Shown piece after piece: positions 1-6,628 of a DNA stretch of 8,102 bases. How positions within the stretch are numbered: position 1 is the stretch's first letter; every line of letters starts with the position of its first letter. The notes beneath the pieces were generated by a model. That model did no database searches. It saw only the letters and a list, made by a program, of their open reading frames with translations, and was not told the DNA's origin. Position numbers and translations under genes: made by a program. The DNA is taken from positions 1-8,102 of the forward strand of contig SEDG01000095.1 of NCBI GenBank assembly GCA_004295885.1, written 5' to 3'. The DNA is from Pedobacter sp. (GTDB lineage: Bacteria; Bacteroidota; Bacteroidia; Sphingobacteriales; Sphingobacteriaceae).

Positions 1-498
1 GGAGTAGCGAAAGCCACGTATCTTGATGCATTTACGGCTGCATATAATTATAGACCTGATAACAGTTCGGCGGCGATTAATACATCTAATCCTTATACGC
101 TAAACGGGATTCAACTTGGGATATATTTCAATTTAGGGATTTTATTTCGTACTCCTGCTTTTGTTAGGCAAGCACGGGAAGAATACAATGAAAAAACTTA
201 TCAGGCTAAGGAATATGATATTTTACTAGAATCAGAAGTAAGACAAACCTATTATGAGTACTTACGCCAATCATCAGATCTTAAAGTAAAAGCGCAGGCT
301 TACACAGATAATAAAGCTGCTAGTGATGGTCTTAAATTCAAATTTGAAAAGGGTGAGGTTACTTTAGATGACTATACCAAAGCTAAATCTATTACTTCTT
401 ATTCCAATTCTGAAAGATTGCTTGCTGAGCTTAATTTGCTAAAAGCGAAGGACTCTTTGGAGGCATTGATTGGTGAAAAGTTAGAGAATGTGAAATAA
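1..498 (+). CDS. TolC-family outer-membrane channel protein, C-terminal part (5' end outside window)
   Basis: This frame is open from the first base to the TAA at 496-498, giving 165 visible codons; the start lies upstream. The product resembles the second repeat of TolC/OEP-type outer-membrane efflux proteins. Two short beta-strand-like stretches (about visible codons 9-17 and 37-47, the latter reading LGIYFNLGILF) are followed by two long amphipathic helices (about 52-105 and 107-160). The second helix carries the family-like pattern of a regularly spaced 'F..GEV.L.DY..A' turn and an 'L.AKDSLEALIGEKL' ending. Such proteins form trimeric beta-barrel and alpha-barrel ducts from periplasm to outside. 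The stop is only 5 nt before the co-polymerase gene, so the two are probably cotranscribed, suggesting a role in polysaccharide export rather than drug efflux (inference). The N-terminal half and any lipoprotein signal cannot be seen. The family call is fairly secure; the substrate is unknown. Confidence 0.75.
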   Translation, partial: GVAKATYLDAFTAAYNYRPDNSSAAINTSNPYTLNGIQLGIYFNLGILFRTPAFVRQAREEYNEKTYQAKEYDILLESEVRQTYYEYLRQSSDLKVKAQAYTDNKAASDGLKFKFEKGEVTLDDYTKAKSITSYSNSERLLAELNLLKAKDSLEALIGEKLENVK

Positions 499-503
499 GC
501 GTT

Positions 504-2654
504 ATGAATATTAAAGAATTTTTAAATCTGATTTCCAAATATAGGTGGCTTATTATTGCCATTCCTGTAACTACGCTTATAGTAACTTTTTTCTTTGTTA
601 AAAATCTTCCTAAAGAGTATAAATCGCAAGCTAAACTATCTACTGGTTTACTAGATCCATCTAGACAAGTTGCTCCAGATGTACCTTCTTATTCAGGGCC
701 AGATTTGCTAATCAAAATTAATCAACAGTTTACGAATATAATGGACATCATGACGATGCCCAAAAATATGAGTATTCTTTCTTATCGCTTAATATTACAC
801 GACCTTAAAAATCCAACAAAGCCATTTAAGCCCTTAAGTAATGATGTTATGGCCTTAAACGAAGCGCAAAGGCAAGAAGCCATCAGGGCATTTGAAGAAA
901 GGCTAGAAAAAAAACAAGTATTAACTCCGTTTGACAATTACAGAGTTAAGTTCTATAATCTTGTCAAGTCGATGGGTTATGACGCACCAACATTAAGTAA
1001 AAAGTTAGGCATTAGTCATGAGCAAAACAGTGACTTTATTACCGTAGAATTTACATCACAAAACACACTGCTTTCTGTTTTTGTAGTTAACACCCTTTCA
1101 ACTGACTTCATCAATAATTACAGCCTAGACTTAATTAGCAACAAAAATTCATCAATACAAGTATTGGATTCTCTTTTACAAAAAAGGGAAGCTATAATGA
1201 ATGAAAAAATTAAGGAGTTAAAAGACTATAAAATTCAAAATGGCATTCTAAATCTTGATAAACAATCGCAAATTGTTTACCAGCAAATTATAGATATCGA
1301 GAATAGAAAAAATCTGGCATTAGTTGAGAAAGAGGCTTTACTTGCTGCATTAAAAAACGTAAACTACAATTTAAATAGCAGGTATAAAGAAAGATATTTG
1401 GGTGCCGATGTATCTGTAGACAATCGAGCTATTGTTAATTTAAAGAGCAAAGTTCAAGCTGCAGAAAACACATACCTTGAGGGAGGCTACAATGCAGCCG
1501 ACAAAAGGAAAGTAGATTCATTGCGACAACTGCTTACTGATCAATTGGCAATAGCAAATGATAACTATGTAAGCGATCCGATGGTTGCAAAACAAAATCT
1601 TATTCAAAGGCGTATTGCCATTAGCGTTGATTTGGACAAAACAGGTGCAGGCATTGAGGATATGGACAGGGAGTTAGCAAAGCTAAATGCAAAGTTTAAC
1701 GGAATGGTTCCTTTTGATGCTGGTGTTCAAGATCTTGAACGCAACGCTGATGTGGCGACTAAAGAATATCTAGAAATTTTAAATCGTTATAACCAAACTA
1801 ACCTCGATAAAAATATAGGATTACGATTGCAGTTAGCAGAAGAGGGAGTTCCAAGTACACCGGAGGGTTCAAAAAAGGCCTTATATATGGCGTTAAGTGG
1901 CATTGCAAGTTTTGCAATTTGCTTTTGTGTGTTGTTTGTTATTCACGCCTTAGATAATTCGATTAACAATCCAAAACAATTAAAAGCACTAACAAATCAA
2001 AGCGTGATAGGCGAATTAAATTATATCAAGCCTAAAGATAGAGACATTGATATAATTTGGAAAAACATATATAACAACAAAGATCAACTTTTATATAAAA
2101 ATCTGTTACGTTCATTACGTTTTGATATTAACAAGTTGCTGAGTGCAGAAAATTTAAAAATTTTAGGCATAACAAAGTTAGATCCTGAAAAATTCAACTC
2201 ATTTTCAATTGTAAGCTTGGCATACGCCTTCGCATCACTAGGAAAAAACGTCTTAGTAATTGGAGACCAAGAGATTGTAGCTGACCTTGAAAGGTTAAAA
2301 ATACCTACAGACCAATCATTTACATCTATATTAAATGGTTCACCACTTAAAAAAGGAAGTCATATTACTTTCCTAAACAGGGAATTGGAAGGTCAATCTT
2401 TACTTGAGAACAAAGATAAAGCGGGTATTGCTCAAGTTTTTGAAATACTTAAAAGCCAATTCGACTTGATCATTATCCAGCTAGATGCATTAAATGAAAT
2501 ATCTGATGTTAATGAATGGATCTTATTTGCAGATAAATATTTAGCCACTTTTATGGCGGGCAACTCCGCAAGCGACAAGGATAAAGAATATGTAAACGCA
2601 TTAAACGAAGATGATAAGTTCGCTGGTTGGCTATTAAATGGTGTTAAACAATAA
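504..2654 (+). CDS. Wzc/GumC-type polysaccharide co-polymerase with degenerate tyrosine-kinase-like domain
   Basis: A 716-residue inner-membrane protein of the Wzz/Wzc class, which controls chain length and couples polymerisation to export. Membrane segment 1 spans about residues 15-32 and segment 2 about 460-483. Between them lies a large periplasmic region with a coiled-coil-prone stretch at about 220-285. A GNVR-like segment at about 403-429 (VQDLERNADVATKEYLEIL) follows, then a proline motif just before segment 2 (VPSTPEGSKKAL), all typical of the family. The cytoplasmic C-terminus (about 485-716) follows the BY-kinase/ParA fold order. However, the Walker A loop (about 557-568, TKLDPEKFNSFS) lacks GxxxxGK(S/T). 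Walker A' (583-589) reads VLVIGDQ instead of the usual hhIDxDxR. Walker B has Q659 where D is expected. The chain ends at GWLLNGVKQ with no tyrosine-rich tail. It therefore probably lacks kinase activity and may act as a structural or binding module (inference). The start gives a normal short cytoplasmic leader before segment 1. Confidence 0.88.
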   Translation: MNIKEFLNLISKYRWLIIAIPVTTLIVTFFFVKNLPKEYKSQAKLSTGLLDPSRQVAPDVPSYSGPDLLIKINQQFTNIMDIMTMPKNMSILSYRLILHDLKNPTKPFKPLSNDVMALNEAQRQEAIRAFEERLEKKQVLTPFDNYRVKFYNLVKSMGYDAPTLSKKLGISHEQNSDFITVEFTSQNTLLSVFVVNTLSTDFINNYSLDLISNKNSSIQVLDSLLQKREAIMNEKIKELKDYKIQNGILNLDKQSQIVYQQIIDIENRKNLALVEKEALLAALKNVNYNLNSRYKERYLGADVSVDNRAIVNLKSKVQAAENTYLEGGYNAADKRKVDSLRQLLTDQLAIANDNYVSDPMVAKQNLIQRRIAISVDLDKTGAGIEDMDRELAKLNAKFNGMVPFDAGVQDLERNADVATKEYLEILNRYNQTNLDKNIGLRLQLAEEGVPSTPEGSKKALYMALSGIASFAICFCVLFVIHALDNSINNPKQLKALTNQSVIGELNYIKPKDRDIDIIWKNIYNNKDQLLYKNLLRSLRFDINKLLSAENLKILGITKLDPEKFNSFSIVSLAYAFASLGKNVLVIGDQEIVADLERLKIPTDQSFTSILNGSPLKKGSHITFLNRELEGQSLLENKDKAGIAQVFEILKSQFDLIIIQLDALNEISDVNEWILFADKYLATFMAGNSASDKDKEYVNALNEDDKFAGWLLNGVKQ

Positions 2655-2665
2655 TAAGCAAGCCA

Positions 2666-4123
2666 ATGCTTAAAAAGTTAAACACATATATTATCGATAA
2701 TAAAAAAAAAGTAATTTTCTTTTTGATATCGATGAGCCTATCCATTTTGATAGCAAGCTCTACCGCCAGGTATGGAATCTTGGGACCCGCGGCTGTTATT
2801 GCTGCTGCTGGACTAGGCACCTTTCTCGTATCTCTATTTAACAATCCCCGATTAGCTTTCTGGATATACTTTGGCTACTGTTTTATCTTAGGCTTTTTAG
2901 TGAAATCCTTCTTGAATATCCCAGTAGGGCTTGCTATGGATGCCATATTACTGCTTACTTGGTGTAGCATTTTGGTAAATATGAACAAATTCAATTGGCG
3001 TAATTTACGAAATGAACATGTTTGGTTATCGGTAATTTGGTTTGCGATTAGCTTTTTACAAATACTTAATCCTAGTGGAGCAAGTTTAACTGGCTGGTTT
3101 AACGAGCTCAGATTTACCGCTTTAAGCTGGCTACTTATTGCGCCATTGGTATTTTTAATGTTTAACAAAATGGCAGATTTGAACCGTTTTATAACATTCG
3201 TTCTGTTCTTCTCATGTCTAGCTACCTTGTACGGTATGAAACAACTCTATCTTGGTGTGTCTAATGGCGAGCAGCAATGGTTAAATGCTGGTAATGATGT
3301 TACTCATATTTTAGATGGCAAGCTCCGTGTATTCTCTATGTATTCAGATGCGGGTCAGTTTGGCGCCTCACAAGCAATAATTGCAGTGATTGCATTAACC
3401 TTAGCACTTGGTCCTTTCAGCTTTGTTAAAAAAGTGGTTTTTGGGATAATTGCCTTATTCCTTCTTTATGGAATGGCTATATCTGGAACAAGAGGCGCTT
3501 TATTTGCATTGGCATCTGGCATTGCTTATGCGCTTTTTTTAAGCAAAAACTTTAAGGTGCTAATTGTAGGGATAGCCTTTGCCTTGGCAGGATTTGGTGT
3601 TTTAAAATACACCACCATTGGCGATGAAATTTTCCAAATCCGCCGTTTCCGTAGCGCATTAGATCCTAAAGATGCTTCGCTGAATGTTAGATTAGACAAT
3701 CAAAAAAAGTTAGCCTACATATTAAAAGACTTACCATTTGGTGCTGGATTAGGGATGAGTGGAATGAATGGAATTACCTACAACGCCGATAAACCGATTG
3801 CCAATATACAACCCGACAGTTATTGGGTTAAAGTTTGGGTAATGTATGGCATAGTTGGTGTAATGATTTGGATGGGCTTTACTTGTTATATTATTGGTAA
3901 ATGCAGTGGAATAGTCTGGAAACTTCAAGACCCTAAACTCCGAGTAAAAGCGATTGCGCTAACGTCAGGAACAGTAGGCTGTTTTATTTGTAGCTATGGA
4001 AATGAAGTAATGAATGCCATGCCATCTTCAGCAATTATGTTTATGTCATGGTCATTCGTATTTATTGCACCGTGGTTAGATAGTCAGTCAAAACAAATTA
4101 AAGCCGATGGAAATAATTTATAG
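2666..4123 (+). CDS. O-antigen ligase/polymerase family (Wzy_C-like) membrane protein
   Basis: A 485-residue polytopic inner-membrane protein with roughly 11-13 hydrophobic segments, matching the WaaL/Wzy superfamily that joins lipid-linked glycan units or moves glycan to an acceptor on the periplasmic face. Recognisable parts are R221 in a loop reading LRVFSMYSDAGQFGA, a membrane-edge SGTRGALFALASG motif (S273-R276), and a large periplasmic loop with R342 (LNVRLDNQ) and LPFGAGLG (356-363). The distal part of that loop reads PDSYWVKVWVMYGIVG (383-398). This fits the ligase pattern H[NSQ]X9GXX[GTY] except that D384 stands where the histidine should be. I therefore favour a polymerase or a divergent transferase over a classical ligase. 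The start lies 11 nt after the co-polymerase stop, and the gene overlaps the next one by 17 nt. Codons 13-15 contain a run of nine A. A SWEET/Wzx-type flippase is not a good alternative because the central periplasmic loop is characteristic of the Wzy_C group. Confidence 0.8.
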   Translation: MLKKLNTYIIDNKKKVIFFLISMSLSILIASSTARYGILGPAAVIAAAGLGTFLVSLFNNPRLAFWIYFGYCFILGFLVKSFLNIPVGLAMDAILLLTWCSILVNMNKFNWRNLRNEHVWLSVIWFAISFLQILNPSGASLTGWFNELRFTALSWLLIAPLVFLMFNKMADLNRFITFVLFFSCLATLYGMKQLYLGVSNGEQQWLNAGNDVTHILDGKLRVFSMYSDAGQFGASQAIIAVIALTLALGPFSFVKKVVFGIIALFLLYGMAISGTRGALFALASGIAYALFLSKNFKVLIVGIAFALAGFGVLKYTTIGDEIFQIRRFRSALDPKDASLNVRLDNQKKLAYILKDLPFGAGLGMSGMNGITYNADKPIANIQPDSYWVKVWVMYGIVGVMIWMGFTCYIIGKCSGIVWKLQDPKLRVKAIALTSGTVGCFICSYGNEVMNAMPSSAIMFMSWSFVFIAPWLDSQSKQIKADGNNL

Positions 4124-5303
4124 CATCATAAACCTCTTTTTCTGGATTTTAGGTGTTTACCTATTTTTTAACTGCCTCTATTTGGCCTTTTTTGCAGTTG
4201 TGGGATTATTTTCGCTTCCAAAATCTCAGAAAACTGCTATAAATTATAAAAAAATTGCAGTGCTTTTCCCAACCTATCAAGAAAACTTTGTAATTATAGA
4301 AAGTGTAAGAGCAGCATTAAACCATCAGTATAATGGATCCTTTGAGGTGATTGTTATTGCAGATGGATTATTACCTGAAACCATCTCTGTTTTAAAAAAT
4401 TTGGGAGCAAATGTAGTAGAAGTTTTCTTCGAGAAAAGCACCAAAGGAAAGGCGTTACAATTTGCAATGAGCCAGCTTAAAGATAACGGTTTCGATATCG
4501 CAATGATATTGGATGTAGATAATGTAATGAGTAACGATTGCTTAAATTACCTCAACCATTCATTTGAGGGGGGAAATAAAGTAGTTCAAGCTCATAGAAC
4601 AGCAAAAAACATAGATAGTAGCTTTGCATTTCTAGATGCTTGTAATGAAGAGGTTAACAATCATATTTATCGAAAAGGACAAGCTGTTATTGGCCTATCT
4701 CCTGCATTAATCGGTTCGGGTATGGCTTTTGACTATGGGTATTTGCTTAGCTTACTGAATAATATCGGTGAAACCGTCGGAGAAGACAAACAACTAGATT
4801 TTATGATCGCTAATGACAAAGTTAGCATCGCCTATTTGAATGATGTTTATGTATACGATGAAAAGGTAGAAAATGCGGCTGTCTTTACCAAACAGCGGAC
4901 AAGGTGGATTGCATCTCAAATAGAGTTTTTGAAAAAGTATGCTTTTGAAGGATTTGCGCAACTATTCAAGGGAAATGTGGAGTTTTTTAACAAAACAATA
5001 CAAACCTTTTTAATGCCACGAATTCTCTTATTAGGCTTATTATTCTTAATGGCTATTCAATCTTTTTTTAACCCGTTTGGCCCTTTCAAAACATTTTGGA
5101 TTTCACTATTCATCAGCATCTGCTTAACCTTATTAATTTCGGTACCCAGGAGATTTTACGCCGACAAAAGACTTTACATCGCTTTACTACAAATACCAAG
5201 AGCAATGTTTGGAATGGTGATTGCATTATTTAGCATCGGCAAAGCGAAAAAATCATTCATGGTAACGCCACACCGTAATAAAACCATAGAAAATAAAGAC
5301 TAA
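4107..5303 (+). CDS. Membrane glycosyltransferase, family GT2 (processive-type motifs)
   Basis: A 398-residue membrane-bound GT-A enzyme that would transfer a sugar from a nucleotide donor on the cytoplasmic face. A long hydrophobic N-terminus (about residues 8-38) precedes the catalytic domain, which opens with IAVLFPTYQEN. The metal-binding motif is DVDN (D136-N139). GSGMAF (203-208) and GEDKQLD (225-231, with E226/D227 as the likely acceptor-activating pair) follow. QRTRW (263-267) matches the Q(Q/R)xRW signature known from cellulose, hyaluronan and PNAG synthases. Three further hydrophobic stretches follow at about 305-320, 328-346 and 360-377, then a FMVTPHR tail. Because the Q..RW motif is also found in non-processive members, polymer synthesis cannot be claimed. 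The start overlaps the preceding gene by 17 nt, suggesting translational coupling. The sugar specificity is not readable from the sequence. Confidence 0.87.
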   Translation: MEIIYSIINLFFWILGVYLFFNCLYLAFFAVVGLFSLPKSQKTAINYKKIAVLFPTYQENFVIIESVRAALNHQYNGSFEVIVIADGLLPETISVLKNLGANVVEVFFEKSTKGKALQFAMSQLKDNGFDIAMILDVDNVMSNDCLNYLNHSFEGGNKVVQAHRTAKNIDSSFAFLDACNEEVNNHIYRKGQAVIGLSPALIGSGMAFDYGYLLSLLNNIGETVGEDKQLDFMIANDKVSIAYLNDVYVYDEKVENAAVFTKQRTRWIASQIEFLKKYAFEGFAQLFKGNVEFFNKTIQTFLMPRILLLGLLFLMAIQSFFNPFGPFKTFWISLFISICLTLLISVPRRFYADKRLYIALLQIPRAMFGMVIALFSIGKAKKSFMVTPHRNKTIENKD

Positions 5304-5305
5304 TT

Positions 5306-5395
5306 ATGCCCTTAGAACTGCTTGCAATTCCAGCCCTGTTATTTGGTGTCCTTGGCTTTATCAAAGGACTAAATGCCTACAAAAATAAAACGTAA
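5306..5395 (+). CDS. Candidate 29-residue single-pass membrane peptide
   Basis: ATG at 5306 opens 29 codons ending in TAA at 5393-5395. It starts 2 nt after the GT2 stop and ends 9 nt before the next glycosyltransferase, so it fills an otherwise unexplained gap in a tightly packed operon. The peptide begins MPLELLAIPALLFGVLGFIK. It has one hydrophobic stretch (residues 5-19) and a basic C-terminus (K20, K26, K28), which by the positive-inside rule suggests an outside N-terminus and a cytoplasmic C-terminus. I do not recognise a family. It could be a small accessory subunit for the membrane glycosyltransferase or an anchor for the following soluble one; both are guesses. It may also be a chance ORF, since 29 codons is short, but its placement and clean membrane-peptide composition favour a real gene. 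It is in the same reading frame as the downstream gene. Confidence 0.5.
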   Translation: MPLELLAIPALLFGVLGFIKGLNAYKNKT

Positions 5396-5404
5396 TCTAT
5401 AATA

Positions 5405-6628
5405 ATGATGCCCTTATTAAAAAATCGAGACATAGTTATTGTTGGCCAACAACCTTGGGATACATCCATTGGAAGTAATTGTAAAGATTTGGCACTAGAA
5501 TTTAGCAAGCATAATCGTGTATTATATGTTAATGCACCCTTAGATCGTAGAACGGGAATAGAACAGCGCCATACCGAAGGTGTAAAAAAACGGATGCGTA
5601 TCATTGAAGGCAAGGAAGAAGGACTAGAAAAAATAGATGAAAATTTATGGGTTTACTATCCAGATGTAATCTTAGAATCTATCAACTGGATCAAAATAAC
5701 AGCTGTATTTCGTTTGTTGAATAAAACCAACAGTAAGAGATACGCCAATAGCATTAAAAAAGCAATAAGCCAATTAGACATTAAAAACTTCATTCTATTT
5801 AATGATAATGATATTTTCCGCAGCTACCACTTAAAGGAACTTTTAAGCCCTACCCTAAGTGTTTATTATTCTAGAGATTACATGATTGCCACACCTTACT
5901 GGGCTCGTCATGGTAAAACTATAGAGCCTGAATTAATAAAGAAGAGCGACCTATGTGTAGCCAATTCTGTTTATCTGGCAAACTATTGTAAACAATATAA
6001 TTCTAACTCATTTTATGTAGGCCAGGGCTGCGATTTCGAAACGTTTAAAAACGATGAGAGTATTCAAATTCCAGAAGACGTATTGACGATTAAAAAGCCG
6101 ATATTGGGTTATGTTGGTGCTTTGTTAAGCATAAGGCTTGATGAAAATATTCTAATTCATTTAGCAGAAACTAAACCAGAATGGAGTATAGTTTTAGTTG
6201 GTCCAGAAGATGAAGATTTTAAAAAGAGCAGGCTACATCACTTACCAAATGTATACTTCTTAGGGGCTAAAAAGCCAGAAACCTTACCAGCATACATTAA
6301 GGGGTTTGACATTTGTTTAAACCCACAAGGAGTTAACCCGTTAACAATTGGTAACTATCCGCGTAAAATAGATGAATATCTGGCGATGGGTAAACCAACC
6401 ATAGCAACAAAAACTGAAGCTATTAGCATTTTTAAAGACTACATTTACATTGCAGAAACAAAAGAAGATTATGTAAAGTTGGCAGAAAAGGCCTTAGCAG
6501 AAAATAACTCAGATTTAGCTAACCACCGTATCATATTTGCAAACACACATACCTGGGAGAAAAATGCAGAAGAAATTTATAAAGCAATAGATCATGTCGC
6601 AAAGCATCTCGTCTTGGATAAAAGCTAA
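5405..6628 (+). CDS. GT-B fold glycosyltransferase (GT4/TuaH-like)
   Basis: A 407-residue protein with no membrane segment, expected to act in the cytoplasm or at the membrane surface on a lipid-linked glycan. The N-terminal Rossmann half opens with RDIVIVGQQPWDTSIGSN (residues 8-25). The second half opens with GYVGALLSIRLDENIL (235-250), followed by a WSIVLVGPEDEDF strand-loop typical of the nucleotide-sugar-binding domain. The donor-site segment YPRKIDEYLAMGKPTIAT (318-335) is the clearest signature: E324 and the MGKP turn are standard. Only one glutamate of the usual EX7E arrangement is obvious, as in TuaH-like members. Start choice is between two adjacent ATGs (5405 and 5408), which changes the protein by one residue. 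The 3' end overlaps the acyltransferase start by 35 nt. The donor and acceptor sugars are unknown. Confidence 0.85.
   Translation: MMPLLKNRDIVIVGQQPWDTSIGSNCKDLALEFSKHNRVLYVNAPLDRRTGIEQRHTEGVKKRMRIIEGKEEGLEKIDENLWVYYPDVILESINWIKITAVFRLLNKTNSKRYANSIKKAISQLDIKNFILFNDNDIFRSYHLKELLSPTLSVYYSRDYMIATPYWARHGKTIEPELIKKSDLCVANSVYLANYCKQYNSNSFYVGQGCDFETFKNDESIQIPEDVLTIKKPILGYVGALLSIRLDENILIHLAETKPEWSIVLVGPEDEDFKKSRLHHLPNVYFLGAKKPETLPAYIKGFDICLNPQGVNPLTIGNYPRKIDEYLAMGKPTIATKTEAISIFKDYIYIAETKEDYVKLAEKALAENNSDLANHRIIFANTHTWEKNAEEIYKAIDHVAKHLVLDKS

Noticed and set aside
2644..2844. Minus-strand ORF of 66 codons opposite the start of the polymerase/ligase gene
   Set aside because: It lies antisense to a well-supported membrane protein gene. 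Its hydrophobic composition mirrors the sense strand, and no family is recognisable.
2875..3168. Minus-strand ORF of 97 codons inside the polymerase/ligase gene
   Set aside because: Fully antisense to a gene with clear family motifs; no recognisable domain and no independent context.
5304..5404. Possible internal promoter in the gap between the two glycosyltransferase genes
   Set aside because: I found no TAnnTTTG-type Bacteroidota -7 element with a suitably spaced -33 TTG, and the gap is better explained by the 29-codon ORF.
5377..5613. Minus-strand ORF of 78 codons across the small ORF and the GT-B gene start
   Set aside because: Antisense to conserved glycosyltransferase sequence (including the QQPWD motif), with no recognisable protein features.
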